Source: Erpobdella octoculata (lineage: Eukaryota > Annelida > Clitellata > Hirudinida > Erpobdellidae). From it: a stretch of DNA of 64,000 bases. Below the pieces are notes generated by a model. It did no database searches, was not told where the DNA came from, and was given only the letters and a program-made list of their open reading frames with translations. The stretch covers positions 23,094,073-23,158,072 of the forward strand of contig OZ022241.1 in assembly GCA_963978895.1 (NCBI GenBank), in the 5' to 3' direction. Below, piece after piece: positions 10,574-21,981 of the stretch. How positions within the stretch are numbered: the first letter of the stretch is position 1; every line of letters starts with the position of its first letter. Both the position numbers and the translations under genes were made by a program.

Positions 10574-13295
10574 TTGGCGAAAAAATTAACAAATACAAAA
10601 TGGGCAATTATATTCAATGGAGTTTGCGTACAAGAAAATATCGTACCGCTATATGCAAGAAACAAATTACTAAACTACTCCAAAGCAGCCAAACAATACA
10701 ATTTGCCTAGTCACGGAGTTAACTTGCGTTCTCCTAAAGATTGTTTGACAGCCAATGACGACACTACTGAACGTTTTGCTTGCAAACGGAATAGTAAAAC
10801 TGTTTATGGTCTACAGCGTGTTAAAAATGAATTGCTATTATGCCGTAATAAGTTTGATTCGTTGGAAAAGAGTTATTCGTCCCAACGCACCGCCTTACTT
10901 GATTCATTTTTTGATTCTACGTTGCAAACGGATCTTAACTTGTATATTACTTCTTTTGTTAACCTTCTTGATTCTAAAAAAAATAAGTCATTCAGAGCAA
11001 GCTTTCTCGGCTGTATTTAGGCAATATTTGTTTGAAAGAAAAAGTTAAACATTTTGTGAATATCTCAGACTATACACCTACTCCTGAGAAACTCGAAATG
11101 TTAGAGATGGGTTATAACTGCCACGTTCAGCAAAGATGCAACCCTCTGGTAAAGCAATCTGAATTAAAAGTGTTATATTGTAATATTATGCAGTTCGTTT
11201 CTAATGGTTCTTTAACATGTAATCCGAGGCTCAAAATGCTCATGGCTCGTGAGGGACATGTCCATCGAAACGACAAAAGAAATTATCTTTCTCAGAAACT
11301 CGTAAAAGCTGTAAAATCCTAAAAAGATAATAAAAACATAATTATCAGAAAAGCTGATAAAACCAACACGTACGTTCTTATGAATCGTTCTGATTAGATC
11401 AATAAAATCAATGTTATTCTTCAGGATACTAATAAGTTTAAAAAAATCAGTTCTAGTTCTTTGAACGATCTTAAAAGAAATGCCAATAGATTGATTTCTA
11501 TTGCTAACTCACAATTACGTCCAGACACACGGTTTTGCCAGATAATCGGCGAGTACGGCCCTGCTTATATTTACAGCAACATAAAAATACATAAAACCGG
11601 ATTTCCATTAAGACCTATAATATCGCAGTGTCCTACTGCTGTATATTCTCTTTCAAAATCTATTAATAACCTGATCTCTCAATATTGTCTATCAACATAC
11701 AGTTTAAAATCTACCTCTCAGTTTATCGATTTAATAAGAAGTTCTCAACCATCTAATGGCATTATTGCATCCTTGGACGTGGAAAGTCTTTTCACAAATG
11801 TACCGGTATTTGAAACTATGAAGATAATTTTAAATTACGTTTACCATAACAGCAACCTTTTTCCTCCTTCTCTTCAAGAACGTGTCTTGTCCGATTTATT
11901 GCGCTTCTGCACCACTGAAGTTCCGTTCACTGGCCCCGATGGTGTTTTCTATGTACGGGCTGACGGTGTGGCTATGGGATCGCCATTGGGTCCTACATTT
12001 GCAGGATTTTATATGGGACATTTGGAAAATAAAGTGTTCAACAGTATTCTTCAACAACCACATCTGTATGGACGATATGTCGACGATATTTTTGTCTGTT
12101 GCCGCGACGTTTTCGGTTTTGCGTGATACTTTTGAGGAACATTCTGTATTACATCTCACGTTTGAATTGAGTGACATTAACTGGTAGCTACCATTTCTGG
12201 ATACGCTAGTCTCTCAGTTTATTGGATATTGCCAAGATCGTTATAAAGTTAATGTTATCAATAACTACCTACACAGAGCCTACCGTGTTGCAGAGAATTT
12301 GATTGAGTTTGATCGCGAGACTCAAAAAATTAAAACTCTACTTGTGAACAATAATTTTACAAACACTGAAATAGATAAAACTATACAGGTGTTTTTAGAC
12401 AAAAAGCTCGCAAATACTATTGGAGTCGTTGCTGATTGTGGAAAAAACTTCCCATAGCGTTATACTATGGAGCCCAAGTGCATGGAGGACTGGAGACTGA
12501 TGAAAAAGTTCTTAAAGATATTATCTCAAACAATGTCTTTGTCACTTCTCCTGATACCCACCAGTTAAAAATAATAATCTACCACAAAACTAAAAAAACT
12601 CATCAATTAGTTATGAAAAATAATCTGGTTAATTCTAATTTTCTCAGGAAAACCAACGTAGTTTATCAGTTTCAATGCCCTTTCCAACACGATAATAAAA
12701 CTAGTTACATTGGACATACTCGAACAACTCTGGCTAGAAGATTGACGATTCACGTTCAGGGCGGAGGTATCCGTGCTCACTTCCTACGTGAACACAAAGC
12801 CATTTCTTTTACAAGATCAATATTGAATGAAAATACTACAATACTATCTTCTTCTAATGATATATTGCGGTTAAAAATACAGGAGGCCTTATATATACAT
12901 AGAGAAGCACCTATCATGAATATTCAGCGAGATGCCTTCAATCTCACAATACAACTATTTGGAGATTATAAAACTCTAGCTTGTGAGGTCAAAAATGTAA
13001 AGCCCAAACTTAACAATTCTTCGGTAAAATTAACTTCTACCTGTACCAAGGGTCCTGAGATTGTCGGTGGAGTTACAGGTGGTGCGACTGATTTTGAGTT
13101 ACACAGTGGCTACAGTTTCCAGTCGTCCCGTTCCAAGTCCTGCCACCGATATCATTTTTGATGCGGACACTTCATTTTCTTCTTTCGAGCCATGGGAAGA
13201 GCAGTGCGGTGATCCTGTCGAAGATAACTTAGATATCTGTCCCTCGTCCATGTCGACATCTGCTATGGATCATGTCGTGGACCCTGAAAGTGGCG
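10574..13295 (+). pseudogene. Penelope-like element: reverse transcriptase plus GIY-YIG, decayed
   Basis: This is the longest PLE relic here. Order: N-terminal KKLTNTKWAIIFNGVC block (10580-10630); a helical region to 11020; a frameshift near 11020-11030; reverse transcriptase with ADKTNTYVLM (11350), YSNIKIHKTGFPLRPIIS (11570), SLDVESLFTNVP (11770), DGVAMGSPLGPTFAGFYM (11960) and the catalytic RYVDDIF (12070). A frameshift near 12120 and a stop at 12186 precede the linker. GIY-YIG follows with TNVVYQFQCP and SYIGHTRTTLARRLTIHVQ (12650-12760). Further stops lie at 11320 and 11395. The tail changes frame near 13100 and runs to about 13290. All catalytic motifs are visible but at least two frameshifts and three stops make it non-functional. 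Confidence 0.85.
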
Positions 13296-13652
13296 GCGAT
13301 GAGAGCGGGAACGGGAAAGCAAACGGGAACGGAAAATCGACCGAGAGCGAAAGTGCGAGTGGGAAAGAAAAAGTGACAGGGAGTGGGAAAGCTACCGAGA
13401 ACGCGAAAGCGACTGAGAGCGGGAAAGCAGCCGAGAACGGGAAAGCGACCGGGAGCAGGAAAGTGATCGGGAGCGGGAAAGCAATCGGGAGCGGGAAAAC
13501 GACGGGAGCAGGAAAGCAACCGACCGGGAACAAGAGACAAGCGGGAGCGGGAAAGCGACCAGGAAGTGAGAGCAAGCGGGGAAGGAAACGGAAGCGAGAG
13601 AGAACGATAGAAAAACCTCTAAAAAGCCGCGCAACGCCGGGTACTCTGCTAG
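13296..13652 (+). mobile_element. Helitron-type 3' terminal segment (GGGAGCGGGAAAGC family)
   Basis: A degenerate minisatellite of GAAAGC/GGGAGC-rich 12-18 bp units (13296-13600) precedes a terminal segment ending CTCTGCTAG at 13652. Related ends at 26546, 53325 and 53347 have a CCTGG/CCAGG or CCCGG/CCGGG hairpin about 12 nt before CTAG, the Helitron hallmark. Here the hairpin is degraded. It interrupts the PLE tail. The 5' border is unclear. Confidence 0.6.
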
Positions 13653-14250
13653 TTTGTTTTAAAAGTCAAGTTAAAAAAATTACAAAATTACTTAATGCAA
13701 GATAGTTATTTTGTACTATTGAAAAGTACATTTTGTTTTTGAAGTCCGGACACGGTTTCGGCAGGATTAAAGTAAAATATCCGATTCCGGTTCCTGCAGA
13801 ATCTAAATAACACATAAGTGTCGTTGAATCTAAATCATCAAGCAATTTATCAGAATGTATGTGTCAACAATTTATCAGAAATTATGTGTCAACAATTTAC
13901 AGCATTCATTTTGATTACTTTTTGTTAGGTCTGGATATGCGCTTGAGTGGTTGTTCTAATATATCCTCGGCCACCATGGATTTGCTTGCTTCCAAATTGT
14001 CTGTGAAAACTTTTTCATTCGTCATTCTTTTCAAATTCTCAGCAGTAGTTGCTGCTCTTTGTGTCAGTTTGTATAGTCCATTGCATATGCCTAGAAATTG
14101 GCAGGCTAGTAACACAATATCTGGTTTCATTCAAACATAGAAGATGAAAAAGAAGAAGATGGAATACAAGAATATCTGGCTTCAAGTCAAAGGTCAACTG
14201 GATTTGTAAATCTAAGATGGTGAGTCGATGAGGATATGTATTCCCATTTA
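13653..14250. other. sequence without recognised genes
   Basis: A short minus-strand frame (13915-14130) and its plus-strand shadow resemble nothing I know. The TSD of the following hAT begins at 14251. Confidence 0.4.
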
Positions 14251-14552
14251 ACCCAAGCTAGGGCTGCCAATTTTGGAAAAGGTCATTCCGGGACATTAGT
14301 TTTTACATTTTTTTGCATTAACAATTATAAGAATTTTAATTTAATAACAGCTTATAGTTCTGAGACTTTCATAATTATTTTGGAAATAAAAAATCAAATA
14401 TGATATTTTAGTGTTTTCTTATAATTATTAAAGGCATTTAAAAAACAATTATATAATTGTCAACTTCACAAAATAAAAACCAAATTATTTTCGCCCCTTG
14501 TCATATTTAGATTAAAAAATAAACTTCAATTAATATCCTTCATCTTCATACA

Positions 14553-16434
14553 TTAAATATTTTTCTTGTTGGTAATAGCTTTATTCTTGAATTTGTATTT
14601 TTCCTGAGTCTTTGCAGACTGTAATAACTTTTTATCTTGAGACAAAAAATCATAAAAAGAATTGCATGACATCTGATTATGAAAATTAATCTTTACCATC
14701 AATTCTGCCTTAACAGCATCTATATTAAGTTTGTTCCTACTGTTAGTCCATAGTTCATTCATAATGCTGAACACTCTTTCACAATTTGCATTAGACACTG
14801 GAATAAACAGCACAAAGGAGATGATATGAAGAAATTGAATATCTTCCTCATCTAAGCATAAAAAAATTTCATTCATCTTTCTGCAACACTAGCAATTGAA
14901 GTTACAATATCATTTCGAACTTTGCGTAACATACAATATTCATTATATAATTTATCACTGTCAATGTTTAAACAGCTTATATGCTCAACAAGTGTTAATA
15001 ATTCAGACCATTGAAAGTCCTGATTCATTGAAAGCATTGCAATGCTTTTAAAAAAGGAATGTTCATAATCATACCATTTATTTATATAAGTTAAACAACG
15101 TTCCAAGAAAGTGATGGCTTCGTGTTCAAATTTATGTTTATCATTTGCACTGATACCTTCAGATTTAAAAATTTTGATAACTGAACTTCCAAAAATTTTT
15201 TTATCAAGTCTTTGTTGTAATTTCTCTTTAACATTCATCATTATTCCATGTATTTCAGTAGCTGTTGTATTATTTGACTCAAGACATTTTATGGCTTCAT
15301 CAAAGAAAATCATAACGTTGTGTACAAAACAGAATGTGCATTGTGGTAAAAAATTTACACGGTCATCTCCACAAGAAAAACCTTCTCAAATTAAATTAGC
15401 CACTTTTTCTTCACCTTGAGATGAAAAATATGATTTCAAGGCTGGCCAACAATGCAATATTCTATCAATAGCAGGCATTAAACTTAGCCATCTCGTTGGA
15501 ATATGGCGCAATAATTCACAATATTCTATGTTCAAGAAATCATAAAACTCTTTGAGACTTTCTGATTTTTTAGCTGATGATGAAAATGACCTATAGCATT
15601 TTATAAAAAAAGATTCCAAATCAAAGCTAAATGCTTTCAAACCATATTTAACACAGTTGTTCATTACATGACAATTGCAATTACCTTGCAAAATGTTTTT
15701 TTTGTGCTGAAGTAATCGTTGAAAACAGATGAATGTTTTCCAAAGTTAACAGATGCATTATCTGCACTGTATGAAGAGACTGATTGCAAATCTAGACCAA
15801 AACTTTCAATTGTTTCTTTTAATTTGACAGTGATGGTTTGACTGGTTTCATCACTATCATTATAAAAATCAAGAAAGCGATTTTTTAGACCTTCTTTCCT
15901 TAAAAAGTACCTAACAGTAATAGGAAAAAGTTTTTTATTTCCTTTATTAGAAGCATCTGAACCAATACTAAAATAATTAGCTTTTTTCAATTCAGTAACA
16001 ACTATTTCCTAGGCTTTAGGTCCTAGAATATTTTCTACGTAGCTTGTTGCCTTAGGGCGACTACATGATAATTTTGTGGCTATTAACTAATCTGGACACA
16101 GTTTTGCTAAGTTTGTTACCGCAGTCTTGACTGGCATAACCAGGCGATGCACAATCCCTTGATAGGTTGCAACCAATTCCGACAAAATTATTTTGTTTTC
16201 ATCAGTTGTATTTTTTTACACAAAAAATGACGAATTTGCCGTATTTTTTCCTGTGATGCAACACTTTTTTTTATGTTTCTTCGATTCGGAATGACTCGTC
16301 ACTGCTGTTTTACCTTCATATTTAACAGAAAATGACAGGCGGCAAATAGAACAATAAGCGGTGAACTCGTCAACCTTACCGAGCCAGGTTAAACCGTCTT
16401 TCGACAACCACTCTGACCGAAATTCAGTATTCAC
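14553..16434 (-). pseudogene. hAT transposase, nearly full length but broken
   Basis: From the 5' side (16434): a BED/TTF-like zinc-binding block with CSICRLSFSVKYEG and SHSESKKHKKK; stops; then the RNase H-like core with SIGSDASNKGNKK (about 15960), YSADNASVNFGKH (about 15760) and CHVMNNCVKYG (about 15670); a helical insertion with RHIPTRWLSLMPAIDRIL; and the C-terminal dimerisation block VSNANCERVFSIMNELWTN (about 14790). Frame changes at about 15990-16200, 15690 and 15390, and an overlap at 14873, break it into at least five pieces. SNANCERVFS is the classic hATC motif. It resembles the hAT families annotated as zinc-finger BED proteins. Confidence 0.85.
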
Positions 16435-16736
16435 AATAACGCTTTAATTTCTTTTTGGCGGAGTCAACGAGCTATTATTTTTATTTTTAGGTGAATTTGT
16501 TATTTCGGATTTAGAAAAGCTAGCAGACGCCATGTTTTGCAAATCGACCAATAATGAAAGCAAGGATAAAACAATTTAGAAAACTAAATAATGTCATGTC
16601 ACCGTTCTTTGTTATTGACTTGAAAATTTTTTCAATAAATAAGTAAATTTTTATTATTATTTTCTTTATTATTTTTTAATATTACCTTTATTAATATTTT
16701 CCGGGACACAACTGACTAAACACGGGACACGGTATG

Positions 16737-16772
16737 CCCACTGATCTCTATAATATTATAGAGATCAGTGGG
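16737..16772. repeat. 36-bp perfect palindrome
   Basis: Eighteen-base arms (CCCACTGATCTCTATAAT and its complement) with no spacer, inside the hAT near its right end. It interrupts the subterminal CGGGACACGGTATGCC sequence. It could be a tiny foldback insertion. Confidence 0.9.
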
Positions 16773-16831
16773 TATGCCAATTCCGGGACTGTTCCGGCTA
16801 AACCGGGATGGTTGGCAACCCTAACCCAAGC

Positions 16832-17397
16832 AAGTAAACACACAGGTATTAAAGCAGTTTATGAAAACGTGAAATTAAAGGGTGCAAATGCTGTTTTTGT
16901 AACAAAAATTTTAAAGGGTGCAAAATGATATGTTTTTTTCCTTGCAAGAGGAAAACGATAAAAATCCCTCTAAAAACCCCGGCAACACCGAGTACCCCGA
17001 TAATTATTAAATAAATTTTAGTAGAAAACGTCATTTTGACATGGAATTTTGTTACTTGCGTAGATTTTTTGCAAAATGTTTGAGTAATTATTCTATATTT
17101 TAAGTTTATCTATGCTCTAATTCTGATTTGGATAATTGTAAAATTAAGTGCAGTTCAACATAGAGACTTTTGACTTATCATAAAAGTGTCATAGTTTACA
17201 CATAATCGTTTTCCAAATCTTGATAGTTTTTTTTTTTAAGAAAAGCACTTTTTCCAAAGCTGCAAAAAAAATGTTCATCTTCATCTTTACAAACATCGTT
17301 TACTTACTAGTCACCGTGGAAATATTTTTACAATACGATGACGCTATGAAATGTTTCAGCTATATTAAAGCATGTTTTTAATGTTTTAAATTAACAT
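16832..17397. other. AT-rich sequence with one decayed Helitron-like end
   Basis: Positions 16965-17000 (CCCTCTAAAAACCCCGGCAA then ACCGAGTACCCCGATAA) match the terminal segment of the Helitron family at 53325, with CTAG lost. No genes. Confidence 0.45.
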
Positions 17398-17560
17398 CCA
17401 CTTGTTTAGGTTAGAGAAAGGAATTACCTCCGCCTGAGCAATGGGGGTAAACTCCTTGCTCAAGTGAGCTACGCTGGTGACGCCGGGAGATTCAAACCGC
17501 CGACCGGTCGACAGGCAAACGCTTTACCGCAATACCACCACCTATTCAAGTTTCTGTGAT
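17398..17560 (-). repeat. second tRNA-type SINE
   Basis: On the minus strand: GTGGTATTGCGGTAAAGCG (A-box-like), a GGTCGG arm, and GGTTTGAATCTCCC (B-box-like), followed by a body with TTGAGCAAGGAGTTTACCCC, a phrase also seen in tRNA-derived SINEs of other aquatic animals. It is unrelated to the 305-bp family. Confidence 0.55.
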
Positions 17561-18232
17561 TTCAAACAAATTTAAACTATTTGCTAAATTATTTAATCGT
17601 ATTTTCTGCAAATAAAATTTATTTTCACGATTGTGTAAGTTACGAGTGATCGCTAGAGGTTTCACTGCAGGTCAAAATTCATTCAAAAGAGAGAAACAAA
17701 TAAAAAAAGTTTTCCGTCAACAAATTTATTTAAATTAAAAATATATTTTAATTTAAAAAGATTTGGTGAAATAATTTTTTTCAGCCCGGAAGGACAGACT
17801 AATGCAAAGTTACATTTAGTTATACGAAAGGACTACCAATAACTAATTTCCTAACGAGTGTAATAAAAATAAAAATTCAGAATTAAGATCCACTTCGGTA
17901 ACAAATTTAAAAATAATGTTTTGTAATAATAAGTAAAAAAGATTATGGAGAATAAACATCAATAGGAGCACCTTAATTTCAACTTTAAATGAAGAAATTC
18001 ACCTTTACAACTGTTGCAAGTATCTCGACCAATCATATATATATATATATATATATATAAGTTCAATAATTTATATTTTAAAGTTAAAAAAATTTACATA
18101 GCAAATTTGAACTGATTAAACATTTAGCTGGACGAGTGTGTCTGCGTTGTATGAATGTTTGTTCATAACCTACACGTGAAGTTATTGGTACACTGTGATT
18201 TTTTAAATGATATTTTAAATGTTACAACTGAC
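17561..18232. other. AT-rich intergenic or intronic sequence
   Basis: Only a short (TA)n run at 18036-18058. No genes. Confidence 0.5.
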
Positions 18233-18241
18233 CCATCATGC

Positions 18242-19178
18242 GGGATCATCGCAACTGATCCCAGGACAACTGATCCCAGGACTACTGATCCCAGGACAAC
18301 TGATCACACGTACAACTGATCCCGCGGACAACTGATCCCACGGACAACTGATCCCACAGACAACTGATCGCAAATCTGCATCATTTTATATTTCACTGTT
18401 TCATGTTTGCATGTATGTATGAAAAGGCTGCTGACAAAGTGCGATAAGGAGAGATAGATACAGAAAAGAAGAGAGCACCTGGAAAAGTTAATAGGCCTGT
18501 TTGCAGGCTGTCCATTAGTGCATAGCATGAAGCGAGTATGTTTGGACGCTGTAGTGATATGGACTCCGAAATAAGCCGATAAGAATTCATGTTGGAGTGT
18601 CTTCATGAATTCATATCTTTGATGATATAGTGTATAATGAAATGAAGAAAACAACATATGAAATGAGCTAACACTATTATTCTTGGATTGGCAGGGTTCC
18701 ATTTCTCATAATGAACTTCACGCAGAAAGGATTGAAATGATGAAAGTGAAAAGTTCGTATTACTTTTCATCAGTTCCCGCCTTTCTGCGTTAAGTTCATT
18801 ATGAAAGAAACAAAAACTACTTGGCGATGCGATCGTTTCAAGACTGTTTCATTAATGTCCTTGAGAAAAAGTGACAATAAATATTAGACACTGATTAATC
18901 TTACTGGAGTAGCCAGTATCATTATCACCACCACCGTTGTCGTATTCAGCCGGCCATCGTAAGCTGGCTACGTAAGCATCATCATCACCACCATTGTCGT
19001 CAAAAAATGAGTTGCTTATTGGATCAGTTGTCCATGGGATCAGTTGTCCATGGGATCAGTTGTCCATGGGATCAGTTGTCCTGGGATCAGTTGTACTGGG
19101 ATCAGTTGTGCTGGGATCAGTTGTACTGGGATCAGTTGTCCTGGGATCAGTTGTCCTGGGATCAGTAGGCACTAACCC
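18242..19178. mobile_element. Mutator-like element with tandem-repeat termini and 9-bp target duplication
   Basis: The left end (18242-18370) is an array of GGACAACTGATCCCA units. The right end (19018-19178) is the same array inverted (GGATCAGTTGTCCTG). The outermost 40 bp on each side match after a few terminal bases and both begin GGG. The 9-mer CCATCATGC lies directly outside both ends (18233-18241 and 19179-19187). Nine-base duplications and G-starting ends point to the Mutator superfamily. No transposase remains. Confidence 0.75.
18706..18804. repeat. 25-bp hairpin inside the Mutator-like element
   Basis: 18706-18730 and 18780-18804 are reverse complements with one mismatch. A second nested arm (GATGAAAGTGAAAAG/CTTTTCATC) extends it. 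The flank 18578-18730 recurs at about 25450-25600. Confidence 0.8.
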
Positions 19179-19187
19179 CCATCATGC

Positions 19188-19987
19188 CAGCTTTGATGAT
19201 ATTTTTTAAGATAATAAATAAACATTGAAAAAGGAAAATGATAATTTGTGAAAGTCACGTGTGAGCGAAATAATGTCATAAAAACATATAATTTAGTAAT
19301 AATAATTTAACGTTTCATTATTTGAAATTCCTGACCTTTTAATATTCACTAAAATTTGACAAATACTTGTAACTCTATGCAAACTTAAACATTTGTTCTG
19401 TAACTTTTATCATGACTGCAAAAACCAAGCGACATCATTTAATGCAATGAAATTGGTGACGTAATTGAAAATTAAATTGCGATAGTTTCACACACACAAT
19501 ATATGCTTAACCACGCGAACATACACATGCCTAATAAGGTTTGCCTTAAAAAAGTTTTACTAACGGCACTTTTATATTCAACAACGCATCAAATTGTCTA
19601 TGTTACCATTTCTTTTCCAAATCTGCTGCTGCCCAAAGTTTCATAAACGGAAATCAACAAACAAATAAACAGACTACACACAGATAATTATGCGGTTAAA
19701 GAAATTCTTCAAGCCAAATGTTGTAACGAAAATCATAAAAGTCGTTTCCAGTTATTTTGATTTTTAATCTGATGAAATAAAACAAAATAAAAACAACATA
19801 AATATATCTTGTCTCATGATTGCATGTAGTTGCTACGTAACACAATAAAAAAACACATAGAACACCCAAGTAAAGATCTAATAGTTGCTTTAATATCGAA
19901 TTTATAGTCTTCCAATAAATAAATAAAAAAAATGGCCAAATGTGGTGAAACGGATAAAGATAAAAATAGAAAAGCCGTGAACATAAT
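19188..19987. other. 3' flank of the host gene
   Basis: AT-rich sequence downstream (in gene sense) of the stop at 19988. No repeat identified. There is no canonical AATAAA on the minus strand close by; ATTAAA occurs near 19890 and 19765. Confidence 0.4.
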
Positions 19988-21206
19988 TCATGTTCTGTGC
20001 TTTCGTGGATGGAGAATTGGCGGTGTTTCGGCACTTTCTGTGGAGGAAGAAGTTGGTTGGTTATTTTCGACTGGAGGTTCGCTGCTATGTCTTTGTGAAA
20101 GAAGTTCATGTCGTTGTTGCTCTTGCCGCTGGTGTTGCTGCTGCAATGGTCGAAAATTAGGAACGGCTTGCTGGTTGCGCCGTACTTGACCGACTGACCC
20201 TGGTATGCCAGTGTCTTGCGTAGATCTTTTGAAGATTTCGGCAGCATTCAAACGCGCCTGTACAATTATTCTTCTTGATAATGTTTCTGATTGTGGTGGA
20301 ACAATGCGTCTTGGAAGTAATGGACCTGGTGCGGTCGAGTCGTAGAAAATTGATGGCGTCGACTCGCTGATAAGAGGGGCGTCACTGTCTGTTTTGTCGG
20401 TGCTGTTCACAGTATGGCCACAGTGGCGGCATATTTTACACAAATGATCACTATCCAGAGGAACTGAGTCAGACTGCAGTGACATGGCGATGGTATTGTT
20501 GAGGATGTTTTGATGTGTTGCAATCGTTGACGTAGGAAGTGAGGACTGCTTGGGAAAAGTCATGCAGACGGGTTTCACTGCAGAGCTGTCACATCTGGAA
20601 GAAATGTTATGACCCACTGTCATGTGACTGCGGGGTGCTGAAGTACCTGTAAACGAAGAATTAAATTTTGCGCGATCGAAATTAGACAAATTTTCGTTCC
20701 CACCAGATGTCGCTTTGAAAGAAGAGTATGGCTGTCGTGACGTGGGCATGCAATCTGGGTGGGAACAGCAGCACAAACAGGGTTTGTCTCCAACGATCTT
20801 TGTTTGGCCGCCAGTTGTACCGAATGCCATTTTCTGTTTCAATTCTACATTTAAAGGAGCTTTGACGATGAGGTTTTTCGATTTAAACGACTCTAGCTTG
20901 CTTGTGGTCGAAGAACGATTCTCATTGAGGAGCTGGTTAAATTTTTTATTAGGTGAATTATCTCTAGATAAAAGAGTAAGTAATTTTCCTGACGGTACTT
21001 CCCAAACGCATTCATATTCCTTGTTGCTTTTCGCACTTTCGGTCTTGCCATGCTTTCCACAGACGGAGGATGAATGTTGCTTCAAGGCATTGTTAGTGAT
21101 GGATCGGTGATCCGTAAGGATTGTTGTATTTTGCGAGTAAGCAAGGTCAGAGTTCAGTGGTCGCATGTCTCTCATTTGTAGACCATTCGTAAGAAGGTTC
21201 CGACGT
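19988..21206 (-). CDS. last coding exon: long cytoplasmic tail of a membrane protein
   Basis: The exon begins at 21206 after a polypyrimidine-rich TTTTTTAG acceptor and ends at TGA 19988-19990. It codes about 405 residues without interruption, far longer than expected by chance in this AT-rich DNA. It is rich in Ser, Thr, Asn and Gln. It has cysteine clusters PCLCCCSHPDCMP and HLCKICRHCGH and a Gln/Arg-rich stretch near the end (QQQHQRQEQQRHE). I recognise no catalytic domain. It continues the frame of the transmembrane exon at 21302-21383: MKK|RRNLLTNG gives a basic stop-transfer run just after the membrane segment, so this part should be cytosolic. Function unknown. Confidence 0.75.
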
Positions 21207-21301
21207 CTAAAAAACAAACTACAATCATAAATTTAATCTTTAATAGTGATAAAACTAAAAAAACACAATCATAACTACAACAAAAACAACAATTGACATA
21301 C

Positions 21302-21383
21302 TTCTTCATATAGTAGAGACCTATAAATAGAACGAGAAAACCAATGAAGAGAGACACTCCTATGACAACAAACACTGCCGCCC
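21302..21383 (-). CDS. transmembrane exon of the same gene
   Basis: The 82-bp exon is bounded by CTGTTTTCAG on its 5' side and GTATGT on its 3' side. It encodes AAVFVVIGVSLFIGFLVLF followed by IGLYYMKK: one hydrophobic helix of about 24 residues ending in lysines. It starts in phase 1 (two bases complete a codon), the same phase in which the Sushi exon at 39799-39957 ends, and it joins the tail exon in frame. This is a type I single-pass membrane segment. Confidence 0.75.
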
Positions 21384-21981
21384 CTGAAAACAGAAATTTC
21401 GAAATAAATAAATAATTTTGTTTTAATCGCATTTGCCAAATATACAGGTTTACACCTTCTTCGACATTATAAATACCACTGCTATCATTATCATAACCTT
21501 TGCCATTTATTATCACCCTAGTGCCATCATTATCAGCACCGTATCTCTACATTTGTATCTTCCCGACACATTCCGAACCACCCACAGCAGTACTTATTAA
21601 ATAAAAGTTTGCCAAATTCAATTTTTCTCACCGATTGAAAAAGTTGAAAGGTCGTCTTTTCGTGCGTCGTTGGCTCCAACTGTAACATTTAATCGTTTGA
21701 AAAATATACAGAAAAATTTGTAAAAACAATTGTATAAATTTTTATATGACATAATAAGCACAAATATTGTTCAAATACCACTACAAACGATTAAACATTT
21801 ATATAACATAACATTAACCATGCAAAACAAAATTTTTTTATTTCAAGTGTCCGGTTATTATCTCAAGAAAAATATCCTGGTTCCTGAACTTTTCTGTAAC
21901 ATCGTCGCTGAAGAGATTACCAAATGAACCGTAAAAACTTCGTTTTTTTTAAATTCTTTATAAAACATGGAATACAGTATT
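21384..21981 (-). other. intron with a possible stalk exon
   Basis: On the minus strand at about 21545-21460 an open stretch rich in Asp, Asn and Gly (DNDSSGIYNVEEG) ends in a phase 1 boundary with a GTGTAA donor. It could be a juxtamembrane stalk exon, but I could not find an acceptor in the right phase. The remainder (21600-21980) is non-coding. Confidence 0.3.

Larger units (their letters stand above)
14259..16823 (-). mobile_element. hAT DNA transposon with perfect 8-bp target duplication
   Basis: Ends TAGGGCTGCCAA (left) and TTGGCAACCCTA (right) are inverted repeats with one mismatch in 12. Both are flanked by ACCCAAGC (14251-14258 and 16824-16831). An 8-bp duplication plus TAGGG-type ends is diagnostic of hAT. 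The 2565-bp element carries one transposase gene on the minus strand, now broken. Confidence 0.92.

Noticed and set aside
13229..13634. Minus-strand Phe-Pro-rich frames and plus-strand Gly-Lys-rich frame
   Set aside because: Translation of the GGGAAAGC minisatellite in the Helitron end, not a gene.
18242..19178. CRISPR-like array of short repeats
   Set aside because: Units are contiguous without unique spacers, inverted at the other end and flanked by a 9-bp duplication, so they are transposon termini. The same holds for 32194-33346.
19932..21110. Plus-strand frames at 19932-20189 and 20715-21110
   Set aside because: Antisense shadows of the 405-codon minus-strand exon.
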